The notes below the pieces were generated by a model, which searched no databases, was not told the origin of the DNA, and saw nothing but the letters and a program-made list of their open reading frames with translations. From NCBI GenBank assembly GCA_038061815.1, contig JBBTYK010000016.1, forward strand, positions 1 to 34,128: a stretch of 34,128 bases of DNA. The letters run 5' to 3'. Of the stretch, positions 17,247-25,594 are shown piece after piece. Origin of the DNA: JBBTXJ01 sp038061815. Lineage in GTDB: Bacteria; Patescibacteriota; Patescibacteriia; Magasanikbacterales; JBBTXJ01. Numbering within the stretch: the first letter of the stretch is position 1; every line of letters begins with the position of its first letter. A program made the position numbers and the translations under genes.

Positions 17247-17278
17247 CAAACCATCCACAGGTCATGTCTTGAAAAGAA

Positions 17279-17310
17279 CGCTGCGGTGCGCAGCGATTTC
17301 GTGATATAAT
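17279..17310 (+). promoter_or_regulatory. Extended -10 with upstream perfect palindrome, for the beta-helix surface protein
   Basis: TGA plus TATAAT (17302-17310) is a strong extended -10 ending 10 bases before the ATG at 17321. Where a -35 would sit, CGCTGCG and CGCAGCG (17279-17295) form a 7-bp palindrome around GTG. This is a plausible binding site for a regulator, or alternatively a hairpin ending the DoxX transcript. Confidence 0.5.
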
Positions 17311-17320
17311 TCCCGCACCG

Positions 17321-20300
17321 ATGAAGCACTTCGGAGGTCCATCAAAGGGGAATTGGTGGGAAAAGAAACCAGGCAACCCTCGCGTTTCTTGGTTTTTGTA
17401 TTTTCGTGAAAAAATAACCGACAGGCCGCCGCTTTGGAAACGCGTTGCGCGGCCTGTTTTAGTTATCGTCACTGCGCTCACGTTCGCGCTCGCCGGCATC
17501 ATGCCAACCATTCAAGAACACGTGCGTGTGGCGCGGGCGGCCACCCTCACCGTGTGTGCAAGCGGCTGTGATTATGCGACGATTATTCTTGCTGTCAACG
17601 CATCATCGAATGGCGATACCATTTCAATTGGCACAGGCACTTTTTATGTAACATCCACGCTTAATTTGGCGAGCAAGGCAAAAATTTTTGATGGTGGCGG
17701 CGCCGCAAATACCACGCTGATTGCGAGCACGAGCGCCACATATATATTTTCCAACACCACTGATGCCGGTCTTGCCACCACCTACACCATCAAGGAGATG
17801 ACGATTAACGAACAATCGGGTACTGCTCCGGGTATTTTGACCTTCAATAACCAAACAACGCCGGTTACGGTGAATTTTACGGATAATACCGTTACTTCAT
17901 TCGGCAACACCTCCCGTGGCATTATTGCCGTATCGTCAGGAAATACGTCCGGTATCACGGGAACGATCACCGGCAACACGGTTACGATGGATGGTTCAAC
18001 TGATATCGTGGTTGATTGGGATGGGGTTGGCACCACCAGTACCATTACCTTTGCAACCAATACCGTCACAAATGGCGCAACCCCGTTTGATTTCAACAAC
18101 GGGTCAGATGTTGGAAGCACACTCACCGTCAATGGTAACACCGCAAGCGGCTTTGGAACGTCAATGGTCTCCATTTCAGGTGGTACCACCGTTAATGTGT
18201 ATAGCAACACCGTTACGGGTGCTAACACTAATGAAGGTATCGTCATCTATCCTGATACGGGCGGTACAACCAGCGTGTACAGTAATAGTCTGACCATGGG
18301 AGACGGGACAAGCAATAACGGTATTGACGTATTTTTGGGGAGCGGCCAGGTGACCGGCACGCAAATGAATATTTATCGCAACCTTATTACCGGGAGCGAT
18401 ATTGGTATTGACATTACCGGCAATGGTTCAAGCGCCGGCGCGGTCAATGTGTATAACAACGTGCTGTACGCTTTGAACAGCTCTGGTATTACCACGGGTG
18501 GAGAAAACATGGTGGAAAATATCTTTAACAACACCATTGATAATTCACCGGCCGGTATCAACGGAGGTAGCGCGGACAGCGGAACGCAGTTGAACATTAT
18601 TAATAACAGCTTGAGCGACACCGGAAAAGGCGGTCAGTATGTGCTCTCATGCGGCACGGGAAATGAAAAAATTTACAACAACAACGTCTACACGTATACG
18701 AACTTGAATAACAGTTGCGGCACCTACTCCATCGGAGGACAGGGCAACATCAACGTGGTGCCGGGATACGCAAACCACAACGGTAGTGATTTTTCTCTGT
18801 CCGCCACTTCAACATGTGCATCCGCCGCCGACAACTGTGATTCCGGTATGGCGTCTACGACAATTTTTCAGGCGCACGTGTCGTCCGGAGGCGCGAACAC
18901 GCTTGTTTCGGCGACTGACCTTGCGCAAATTGACATGTTTAACGGTTTGGGCATTGCGATAACCGCCGGCACGGGTTCCGGTCAAACGAACACCGTGAGT
19001 GACGTGGTGTCAAGCACCGATACTATTACCGTGAGTTCAAACTGGAGCACCCAGCCGGATTCAACGTCGGTATTTCGTGTATATCTTGACATCACGAATG
19101 ACTACTCGGGTAATACGCGGCCTGATGCAGGAACAAGCATAGCCGATATCGGCGCTTACGAATTGGTCACCAACACCGCGCCAACGCCGCCGTCCACACT
19201 GTACGCCAGCAGCACGAGCGCGCAATCCGGCTCCACGAATCCGTCAAACGTCAGTAGCACCTCGCCGTATTTCAGCGCGATTGCGAATGATTCCGATGCC
19301 ACTGAAAATTTGGTGAAAGCGCGTGTTCAAGTGGGGACGGACAGCACTTTCGCAAGCAATGTTTATTGGGATTCGCAACAAACGGCCATCGCGACCACCA
19401 CGAAAGGGAACCGTATTTCTGACATTCAGTTCAATAATTTCGGCGCCACCGCCACCACAACGCTCTCTTTGAATGACGGCGATGTGACGTACTATTGGCG
19501 CATCAAACTGTGGGACGACGGCAGCTCAAATGCAGAAGGCGCGTGGTCATCGGTTTCTTCAACGGCCTCGTTTACCTTAGTTGATGTTCCGACAACAACA
19601 TCTGGCGTTGCGGCGGCCTATGTTTCGGATAGCGCCATCACCGTAACGTGGACTGATAATTCCTCAACTGAAACTGGTTTTGTCATACAACGAAGCGCCA
19701 ATGAGGGTTCTTATAGCACGGTTTCCACCACCGACCTTGGTATTATCAGTTATAGCGATACGAGTGTATCGGCGAACAGCCAATACATCTATCGCGTTGC
19801 GGCGCAAAATGCGGCCGGAACGTCCGCGTATACCACCTCAACGGCAGTTGCCACCACGCCGTCCGCGGCCACATCGGCAACCACCACCTATAATTCAGAC
19901 ACGTCAGTCACGGTTGCGTGGACCGACAATTCATCGTATGAATCCGGATTCGTCGTGCAATCAAGCGTGAATGACGGTTCATACAGCACGGCCTCCACCA
20001 CAGCCACAAGTACGGTCAGTTATCCAGACACCAGCACCGCGGCGGACAATAAGTATATTTATCGCATTTTTGCGCGGAACTCGTTTGCCACATCCACGGC
20101 CGTCACATCAACCGCGGTGTACACCAGTTCTGATGCGCCGACAATCGGTTCGCCGACCGTGAACAGCACCAGTTCTATCGCCTGGGCATGGACGGACAAC
20201 TCAAATTACGAAGAAACGTTCCGTCTGGATTTTACCACCGGCAGCGGCACGGATGTTGACGACATCGCGTCAACGTCGGCGTCACAAACGACCACCGGCC

Positions 20301-23300
20301 TTTCGCTCAACACACAATACGCGGTGCATATTCACGCCTACCGCTCTGACCGCGGCGAATCCACGGCATCCGCCACCTCATCGGCGGTGTACACGCATGC
20401 GGCGATTCCAGGCACCGTGAGCGCCTCGTCGCAAACCACCGGCGCGCTCACCGTCACCTGGAGCGCCGGAAGCAATCCAGCCAGCACGGAGTTTTATGTT
20501 GACAACATCACCGCCGGCACCAACTCCGGCTGGATTACGGGAACGAGCACCGCATTTTCCAGTTTGAACGCCGGCACGCCGTATTCATTCCGCGTTAAAG
20601 CGCGGAACGGCGACGCCGTAGAAACCAGTTCCGCGAGCACCACTGAAGTAAGCACATTAAGTCAAGGTGGCAGCAGTGGCGGGGGCGGCGATGGCGGCGG
20701 CGGGGCCGGAGCGCCGTCGGTTACGGCCGGACCGGATGTCACTACGTTGCCTAAAGAAAAAGAAAATCTTGAGAAAGAAGAGCTGGGGTCGTTCTATATA
20801 AACGATGGCGCCAAGTGGACGAATAAGTTGGACGTGACGCTTGGATTTAACGTGGCCAAAGTAACGCATCTCGCCGTGGCGGACAATCCCACCATGAAAG
20901 GCGGCTCAATCGTGCCGTATGCGTCTTCCATGAAATGGACGCTGGCAAAGGGCGACGGGCCGAAAATGCTCTATGCGCAGTTTTATGACTTGACAAGGGG
21001 CGTCAAGAGCGCGGTGGTGAAGGTTTCTATTTTGTTGGACGGCACACCGCCCGGCGCGCCAAAAATTACCAATGCGCCGCCGTATGAAGACATCAGCGAT
21101 TGGTTGAAGAACGGCGGGCAACTCAAAGGCACATCTGACCCGGAAGTGCGGATTGTGTTGCTGTTGCAGCGCACCGACCTTACGGACAAAATTCGCAAGA
21201 AAGTCCTTGAACTCCGCGCATTGCGCCGGAAAGCGCAAGGGTTGAAAGAGCAACAACAGACAACCAAAAAGAAGGCCGAGGAGGCCAAGCGGCGCGCGGA
21301 GGAAACGCAAAAAGAGGTGAATGCGCTTTTGGAAGAGGTGCAAGAGCTTCAACGACAACTGGATGCGTTGCAAGGTGAGGAGGCGACGGCGCAGGCAGAG
21401 CGTGAGCGGCTGCTTCGAGAAGAGCAGGCGATACGCGCCCGCATTAACGCGCTTGAAAGTGAAAAGAAATCGCTTGAGAAAGAAGAGAAGAAAGGGCCAA
21501 CCAAAATTCAGGTTTCCGAACACGGTAGCTTAAAAACCGCGGAGGAATTTTTTGAGGAGGTGCGCATCGCGGCGGTGAACAAAACCACGCACAAGACTGA
21601 ATCTGACACGCAGGGTGATTGGGCCTATACGTTTGCGGCCGGCACGTTTAATACGCAGGGCGAGTATTCAATAGCGGCGAATGCGGAAGACGGCGGTGGG
21701 AACAAGAGCGGCAGCACCGAGACGTCATTTGCGACGCTTAGCGGCGATGCGCCAAAGACAACCGAGCCGCCGAAAGAGGAGGAAAAGGCAGTGACGACGA
21801 CGCCGACAAAGAAATTGCCTGAACCGACAAAAGAAGAGCCGAAGGAAACAACCGTCAAAAAGCCGGTTCAGCCGGCGCAAGAACCAACCGAAACCAAACC
21901 GGCGCCTGTTATTGCGGTGCCCGGTGAGACAGGCCAGCAGTCAGTGGAGACTGGCGGAACGCCATCGGGCGGTGAGGGCGCGCCAGTGAGCGGCGGCGAG
22001 GCGGCTGCCGGAGGTGAGGCCGCGTCCGGCGCCGGACAACCGCAGACGGTTGCGGAGACAATTACACAGGCAACCGAAATTGTCACAGCAGTCGCGCAGG
22101 CAGTTGCGGAGACGGCAACCGTGGTCGCAAAAGAAACCGTGAAGGAGGTAACGCGCGGCGTCGTGCAGACCTATCAGGTGGCGAAAGTGGTGGCGGATAA
22201 TCCCGTGGTTGAGAAGGTGAACGAAACGGTCGCCGCGCCGACCGTGGCCGCGGCCGCGGTTGCGAACGTGGCGTCGTCAACCACGACACTTCCCACCATG
22301 TTGTTGTACCTGCGGTTCCTGTTTCTTCAGCCATCCATGCTGTTCGGCCGCAAGAAAAAGCGCGCATGGGGCGTGGTGTACAACGGCTTCACCAAAGTGC
22401 CGGTTGATTTGGCGCTCGTGCGTCTCGTGATGAAAGAAAAAGGACAGGTGCTGCAATCGCGGGTGACGGATGTCGCGGGACGCTATTATTTCCTCGCCAA
22501 GCAAGGGGAATATATGCTTGAAGTGGCGAAACCCGGCTTCGGTCCGGTGAGCAAACATCTTGCGAAGGTGGAAGAAGACGGCGAGTTCAAGCCCATTTAT
22601 CACGGCGACGCCATCGCCGTGACGGTTGACGCTACGCCGGTCCAGCCGTGCGTTCCGCTTGACCCTGACGCTAAAAAAGAGGACGTCAAAACAACCGTGA
22701 AACGAAATGTGTGGAAGCATGTGCAACAGGGGGTATCCGGCGTTGGGTTTGGATTTTCCATGGCGTCATTCGCCGTGTCGCCTTCGTGGTGGGTCGGCGC
22801 ATTGCTGGGTGTGCATGTGACATCGTTTCTGTTCTTCCGTCGTCTCTCAAAACGAGAGCGCGGCGCGAATCAGTTCGGAACCATTAAAGATAAATCAACC
22901 GGCAAATCAATCGCGCAAGCAGTCGTGCGCATTTTTGACGTGGAATACAACAAACTGCTTGATACGCGCGTGACGGACAAAGACGGCCGCTATGTGTTTT
23001 TGGTGGGCCGCAACAAGTACTATCTCATGATTGAAGCGCCAGGGTTCGCGCAATATCTCTCGCAGCCGATTACGATGAACGAGATGGGCGCGATTGTCGC
23101 GGACATCGCGCTGGTGCCCGGATTCAAGTCGGCTGAAGCGCCGACGCCGGAACTGGCCGCTGCGCTTGCCGCGGGCGAGCGGAAAGAAAAGGAGGCCGAG
23201 GTGCGCGACCCGTCCAAGACGCGTATTTCTGCCGATGGTATTCCGCAGCCGAGCGTCGGGTTTTTGAAAAACATGGGCGTCATGGCGGAGACGCTTTCAA

Positions 23301-23458
23301 AAGGTATGCTCGGCGCCGAAATGCCGCTCGTCGCGGCGGGTGTCGGCGGTACACAACAAAACAACGTTACTCAACCGTCAACACAGCCTGTGTCTGGTTG
23401 GTCTCCGAAGTTTGCTTCATCGGAAGACAAGCCGCACACGGGCGGTGTTGCTGGTTGA
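17321..23458 (+). CDS. Giant envelope protein: beta-helix, FN3 repeats, coiled coil, carboxypeptidase-regulatory-like domains
   Basis: This 2,045-residue protein has a long basic N-terminal tail and a hydrophobic signal/anchor (about 45-65). A right-handed parallel beta-helix follows (about 80-500, many N-N-T-V/I-type rungs). An Ig-like region precedes four FN3-like domains (about 755-1110, each with WTDN or TWS cores), then a Gly-rich hinge. The next Ig-like region is split by a charged coiled coil (about 1285-1395). A Pro/Thr/Lys/Glu-rich linker and an Ala/Val/Thr helical part lead to a hydrophobic stretch (about 1652-1672), a carboxypeptidase-regulatory-like domain (about 1683-1773), a transmembrane stretch (about 1801-1836), and a second such domain (about 1850-1930). 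The tail is Gln/Thr-rich. It is probably a surface or envelope-spanning structural protein or adhesin; no catalytic motif was seen. A strong bidirectional terminator follows. Confidence 0.88.
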   Translation: MKHFGGPSKGNWWEKKPGNPRVSWFLYFREKITDRPPLWKRVARPVLVIVTALTFALAGIMPTIQEHVRVARAATLTVCASGCDYATIILAVNASSNGDTISIGTGTFYVTSTLNLASKAKIFDGGGAANTTLIASTSATYIFSNTTDAGLATTYTIKEMTINEQSGTAPGILTFNNQTTPVTVNFTDNTVTSFGNTSRGIIAVSSGNTSGITGTITGNTVTMDGSTDIVVDWDGVGTTSTITFATNTVTNGATPFDFNNGSDVGSTLTVNGNTASGFGTSMVSISGGTTVNVYSNTVTGANTNEGIVIYPDTGGTTSVYSNSLTMGDGTSNNGIDVFLGSGQVTGTQMNIYRNLITGSDIGIDITGNGSSAGAVNVYNNVLYALNSSGITTGGENMVENIFNNTIDNSPAGINGGSADSGTQLNIINNSLSDTGKGGQYVLSCGTGNEKIYNNNVYTYTNLNNSCGTYSIGGQGNINVVPGYANHNGSDFSLSATSTCASAADNCDSGMASTTIFQAHVSSGGANTLVSATDLAQIDMFNGLGIAITAGTGSGQTNTVSDVVSSTDTITVSSNWSTQPDSTSVFRVYLDITNDYSGNTRPDAGTSIADIGAYELVTNTAPTPPSTLYASSTSAQSGSTNPSNVSSTSPYFSAIANDSDATENLVKARVQVGTDSTFASNVYWDSQQTAIATTTKGNRISDIQFNNFGATATTTLSLNDGDVTYYWRIKLWDDGSSNAEGAWSSVSSTASFTLVDVPTTTSGVAAAYVSDSAITVTWTDNSSTETGFVIQRSANEGSYSTVSTTDLGIISYSDTSVSANSQYIYRVAAQNAAGTSAYTTSTAVATTPSAATSATTTYNSDTSVTVAWTDNSSYESGFVVQSSVNDGSYSTASTTATSTVSYPDTSTAADNKYIYRIFARNSFATSTAVTSTAVYTSSDAPTIGSPTVNSTSSIAWAWTDNSNYEETFRLDFTTGSGTDVDDIASTSASQTTTGLSLNTQYAVHIHAYRSDRGESTASATSSAVYTHAAIPGTVSASSQTTGALTVTWSAGSNPASTEFYVDNITAGTNSGWITGTSTAFSSLNAGTPYSFRVKARNGDAVETSSASTTEVSTLSQGGSSGGGGDGGGGAGAPSVTAGPDVTTLPKEKENLEKEELGSFYINDGAKWTNKLDVTLGFNVAKVTHLAVADNPTMKGGSIVPYASSMKWTLAKGDGPKMLYAQFYDLTRGVKSAVVKVSILLDGTPPGAPKITNAPPYEDISDWLKNGGQLKGTSDPEVRIVLLLQRTDLTDKIRKKVLELRALRRKAQGLKEQQQTTKKKAEEAKRRAEETQKEVNALLEEVQELQRQLDALQGEEATAQAERERLLREEQAIRARINALESEKKSLEKEEKKGPTKIQVSEHGSLKTAEEFFEEVRIAAVNKTTHKTESDTQGDWAYTFAAGTFNTQGEYSIAANAEDGGGNKSGSTETSFATLSGDAPKTTEPPKEEEKAVTTTPTKKLPEPTKEEPKETTVKKPVQPAQEPTETKPAPVIAVPGETGQQSVETGGTPSGGEGAPVSGGEAAAGGEAASGAGQPQTVAETITQATEIVTAVAQAVAETATVVAKETVKEVTRGVVQTYQVAKVVADNPVVEKVNETVAAPTVAAAAVANVASSTTTLPTMLLYLRFLFLQPSMLFGRKKKRAWGVVYNGFTKVPVDLALVRLVMKEKGQVLQSRVTDVAGRYYFLAKQGEYMLEVAKPGFGPVSKHLAKVEEDGEFKPIYHGDAIAVTVDATPVQPCVPLDPDAKKEDVKTTVKRNVWKHVQQGVSGVGFGFSMASFAVSPSWWVGALLGVHVTSFLFFRRLSKRERGANQFGTIKDKSTGKSIAQAVVRIFDVEYNKLLDTRVTDKDGRYVFLVGRNKYYLMIEAPGFAQYLSQPITMNEMGAIVADIALVPGFKSAEAPTPELAAALAAGERKEKEAEVRDPSKTRISADGIPQPSVGFLKNMGVMAETLSKGMLGAEMPLVAAGVGGTQQNNVTQPSTQPVSGWSPKFASSEDKPHTGGVAG

Positions 23459-23476
23459 GTTTTTTGTTAAAAAAAC

Positions 23477-23501
23477 AGGGCACCCGATAATCGGATGCCC
23501 T
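23477..23501. terminator. Bidirectional intrinsic terminator
   Basis: AGGGCA/TGCCCT and CCGAT/ATCGG form an 11-bp stem with one mismatch. On the minus strand it is followed by a run of seven T (ending the 23507-24088 gene). On the plus strand it is followed by TTTGCGTT (ending the giant envelope gene). It lies between two convergent genes. Confidence 0.85.
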
Positions 23502-23506
23502 TTGCG

Positions 23507-24088
23507 TTAGTTGAGGAGCGCGGCGGTGCGAGGTTCTTCGCCCGTCACGCATTCCAGCAGCCGAATGAACGGGAACCCCCGTTCCGTCTCGGCAAAGAAC
23601 GTCTGTTCTGATTCGCGTCGCTCAACGCGCCACGTGTTCGTCTTCTGATTGAACCGCACCCACAGCGTCCCTACCACGCGGTGTCGGAGTCCGCTGGCAT
23701 CGCTGAACGGCTCCACCTCAATCTCGCGGAGCCCCGCAAAAATCCTCACGTACGGCTCCCAGTATCCGCTTTCGCTCTGGCGGTAGCGGAGCCGCATCTC
23801 CTCGCGATTGAGCCGTTCGCCTCCATCGTAGACGGAGACCCACACGAGCACGTCGCGGCCGCAGAAGCCTGGGTTGTCGGTCGGCGTGAAGCCGTCCGGA
23901 CACTGCGCGCTAACGCGCGGGATGGTGAGGTCCACCATCTCCGCGGCATCGCCCGTTGTCCTCCAGAAGTGGAGGATGACAGGGGACTTCTTCGGCTCCT
24001 CCCCGCGCGCCCACCGGGCGCTGAAGGCGGTGAGGAGCCCGAACGCCACCACGGCGACTGCCACCACGACTGCCTGCTTGTTGCTCAT
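23507..24088 (-). CDS. Secreted or membrane-anchored protein of unknown function
   Basis: This protein has 193 residues when started at the ATG at 24088. That start gives MSNKQ followed by a hydrophobic segment (about 6-26) ending AFSARWARGEEP, which reads as a signal peptide or N-terminal anchor. It is preceded by a purine-rich AAGGGAAGGGA Shine-Dalgarno-like stretch. The frame extends to 24160 but the extra residues lack support. The mature part is rich in Arg, Glu and Trp, has three Cys, and contains predicted beta segments (HFWRTTGD, VLVWVSVYDG, RYRQSESGYWEPYVRI). I do not recognise a family. A TATACT at 24120-24125 on this strand is the likely -10. It ends at a terminator shared with the convergent giant gene. 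Confidence 0.7.
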   Translation of the reverse strand: MSNKQAVVVAVAVVAFGLLTAFSARWARGEEPKKSPVILHFWRTTGDAAEMVDLTIPRVSAQCPDGFTPTDNPGFCGRDVLVWVSVYDGGERLNREEMRLRYRQSESGYWEPYVRIFAGLREIEVEPFSDASGLRHRVVGTLWVRFNQKTNTWRVERRESEQTFFAETERGFPFIRLLECVTGEEPRTAALLN

Positions 24089-24119
24089 CGGCTGTCCCTT
24101 CCCTTGTTGGCTGGGCAAT

Positions 24120-24125
24120 AGTATA
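24120..24125 (-). promoter_or_regulatory. -10 element for the 23507-24088 gene
   Basis: TATACT reads on the minus strand here. Its predicted start leaves a leader of about 25 bases that includes a GA-rich ribosome binding site before the ATG at 24088. Confidence 0.45.
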
Positions 24126-24155
24126 CGGGATGGGCGAAAATTCGTCAAGCCCCTC

Positions 24156-24199
24156 GTCATTCCGAGGACTCCAGCGAAGCTGGAGGACGAGGAATCTAA
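24156..24199. repeat. Dispersed palindromic repeat, copy R1
   Basis: It begins GTCATTCCGAG and ends GAGGAATCTAA, with an inner CTCCAGC-GAA-GCTGGAG hairpin. CCTCGTC and GACGAGG (24152-24158, 24186-24192) add further pairing. It lies just downstream of tRNA-Asp. Two relatives occur at 32381 and 33065. Confidence 0.65.
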
Positions 24200-24202
24200 G
24201 TG

Positions 24203-24278
24203 CGGACCGGACGGGATTCGGACCCGCGATCTCCTCCGTGACAGGGAGGCGCTTTAAACCGGGCTAAGCTACCGGTCC
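24203..24278 (-). tRNA. tRNA-Asp (GTC)
   Basis: The minus strand folds into a standard 76-base cloverleaf. Acceptor GGACCGG pairs with CCGGTCC, the anticodon stem CCTCC/GGAGG carries loop CTGTCAC with anticodon GTC, and the T arm GCGGG-TTCGAAT-CCCGT is canonical. The discriminator is G, as expected for aspartate tRNAs. The 3' CCA is not encoded, so it must be added after transcription. Confidence 0.96.
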
Positions 24279-24292
24279 ACGATAGCGGAAAC

Positions 24293-24321
24293 ATTGTAGC
24301 ATTTTTGAAAGAGCGTGTCCA
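24293..24321 (-). promoter_or_regulatory. tRNA-Asp promoter
   Basis: On the minus strand TGGACA (24321-24316) and TACAAT (24298-24293) are separated by 17 bases, with TGC before the -10. The predicted start is about 7 bases before the mature tRNA. Confidence 0.65.
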
Positions 24322-24336
24322 GCCTCGCAAACAAAA

Positions 24337-24426
24337 AAACGGCGCAGAAAGAGCCTGACTACATCGTAGTGGAGTGAAGGAGGGGGCACTACTCACACGA
24401 CTAGCCAAGCTCTTTCCGCGCCGTTT
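24337..24426 (-). terminator. Long structured terminator / 3' UTR hairpin of infC-rpmI-rplT
   Basis: On the minus strand AACGGCGC-G-GAAAGAGC pairs with GCTCTTTC-T-GCGCCGTT, 16 bp around one mismatch, followed by T7. The 54-base loop region contains a second 6-bp hairpin (GTAGTG/CACTAC, 24366-24392) whose loop displays CCCCCTCCTT. It follows the rplT stop by 7 bases, so it ends the ribosomal-protein transcript. The loop is unusually elaborate for a terminator. Confidence 0.8.
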
Positions 24427-24432
24427 GTGCGG

Positions 24433-24777
24433 CTATGTTATCTGTTCAATTATTTTTGTCAAGATTGCCGGTTCTTTTGCCGCCAGCTCCGAGAGCACTT
24501 TGCGGTTCAATCCTACCTTGGCCCGATGGAGCTTGTCAATGAGGACGCTGTAAGAAAGGCCGTTGGCCCGCGCCGCGGCGCCGACTCGCACGTTCCACAA
24601 TCTTCGGAATTCGCGTTTTTTGTTTTTTCGTCCTTCGTACGCAAACATGCCGGCGCGCGTCACGGCTATCTTCGCTCGCTTCCACACGTTCTTGCGGCCC
24701 CATCGAAATCCTTTGGCGCGGCGCAAAACGGCTTCGCGATGTTTGACATGGATAGTTCCTCGTTTGACTCTAGGCAT
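24433..24777 (-). CDS. rplT: 50S ribosomal protein L20
   Basis: This 114-residue protein begins MPRVKRGTIHVKHREAVLRRAKGFRWGRKN, with the very basic N-terminal helix and the conserved REFRRLWNVRVGAAARANGLSYS core. L20 binds 23S rRNA early in large-subunit assembly and in many bacteria also represses its own operon. Length and sequence are typical. Its ATG overlaps the end of rpmI by 8 bases (ATGCCTAG), which favours translational coupling. A large structured terminator starts 7 bases after its stop. Confidence 0.97.
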   Translation of the reverse strand: MPRVKRGTIHVKHREAVLRRAKGFRWGRKNVWKRAKIAVTRAGMFAYEGRKNKKREFRRLWNVRVGAAARANGLSYSVLIDKLHRAKVGLNRKVLSELAAKEPAILTKIIEQIT

Positions 24778-24967
24778 AGGGCGCTGCGCGCAATACGCGC
24801 TGTCGTTCCGCCGATGACACCGCGTAATCGCGGCGTTTGTTGCGGGTTACTTTTCCGGATTCGCGCGCGTTAAAATGGTCCTGGCCGCCGGTGCGTTTCA
24901 TGACCTTTTTGGATTTTGTGATAATAAACCGCTTTGCGGTTGCTTTGTGGGTTTTGAGCTTTCCCAT
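24770..24967 (-). CDS. rpmI: 50S ribosomal protein L35
   Basis: This 65-residue basic protein, MGKLKTHKATAKRFIITKSKK..., has the L35 signature KTHKATAKRF and a GGQDHFN segment near the usual H-rich turn. L35 is a small structural protein of the large subunit. The gene sits in the conserved infC-rpmI-rplT order. A separate promoter (TTGACA-N18-TACGAT) lies in the gap after infC, so rpmI-rplT can be transcribed without infC. The ATG is 11 bases after that -10 and has no Shine-Dalgarno sequence. Confidence 0.96.
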   Translation of the reverse strand: MGKLKTHKATAKRFIITKSKKVMKRTGGQDHFNARESGKVTRNKRRDYAVSSAERQRVLRAAPYA

Positions 24968-24978
24968 AACGAAACCGT

Positions 24979-25008
24979 ATCGTACCAGAGGGGCGCATCG
25001 GCTGTCAA
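24979..25008 (-). promoter_or_regulatory. Promoter for rpmI-rplT
   Basis: On the minus strand TTGACA (25008-25003) and TACGAT (24984-24979) are separated by 18 bases, with TGG before the -10. The -10 ends 11 bases before the rpmI ATG, so only a very short leader is predicted. Confidence 0.55.
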
Positions 25009-25014
25009 GAGCTT

Positions 25015-25563
25015 CTATGTACGGGCGATTACCGCGAAGATTTTTGGCCCCTGCGCCGTCACCGGCTGGTCAACGCGCACCGGCAAATCTTTGTTGACGG
25101 CGGCGATAAAATTTTTGACTACTTCTTCGGCGCGGTCGCGGAAGGCCCGTTCACGGCCCTTCATCATGAGTTCCACTTTCAGCTTGTCTCCGCGTTCCAA
25201 AAATCGGATGCCCTGCTGTTTGCGAATTTCAAGGTCGTGCTCGCCGATGCGGATGGACAGCCGCACGCCTTTTACCTCCGTCACATGCGCGTGCGTTTTT
25301 TGCTTCCGCGCCTCTTTTTCTTTTTGGTATTTGAAGTGGCCGAAATTGAGTATGCGGCAGACCGGCGGTTCCGCTTTGGGATTGATTTCAACCAAGTCAA
25401 ATCCTTTTTCCTGCGCTTTGCGTATCGCATCAGCCGTTCGCAGAAGGCCGAGCATTGCGCCCGCATCATCAATAACGCGGACTTCAGGCACGTTGATTTG
25501 CTCATTGACGCGATAGGTTTTTCCCACCGGCTCCGGCGCGCGGCGTTTGCGTGAGATTCTCAT
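25015..25563 (-). CDS. infC: Translation initiation factor IF-3
   Basis: This 182-residue protein has the IF-3 N-domain (YRVNEQINVPEVRVIDDAGAMLGLL, DLVEINPKAEPPVCRILNFGHFKYQ) and C-domain (HVTEVKGVRLSIRIGEHDLEIR, FLERGDKLKVELMMKGRER). IF-3 binds the 30S subunit, prevents premature subunit joining and checks start codon and initiator tRNA. The start is a plain ATG, not the rare AUU used for autoregulation in enterobacteria. A TGC-TACACT extended -10 ends only 6 bases upstream, so the IF-3 message itself is predicted to be leaderless. First gene of the infC-rpmI-rplT cluster. Confidence 0.97.
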   Translation of the reverse strand: MRISRKRRAPEPVGKTYRVNEQINVPEVRVIDDAGAMLGLLRTADAIRKAQEKGFDLVEINPKAEPPVCRILNFGHFKYQKEKEARKQKTHAHVTEVKGVRLSIRIGEHDLEIRKQQGIRFLERGDKLKVELMMKGRERAFRDRAEEVVKNFIAAVNKDLPVRVDQPVTAQGPKIFAVIART

Positions 25564-25569
25564 GGATAG

Positions 25570-25578
25570 AGTGTAGCA
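25570..25578 (-). promoter_or_regulatory. Extended -10 promoter for infC, leaderless spacing
   Basis: On the minus strand TGC plus TACACT ends 6 bases before the infC ATG. No Shine-Dalgarno sequence is possible in the remaining leader. Confidence 0.55.
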
Positions 25579-25594
25579 GAGAAGGCGGGAGACA

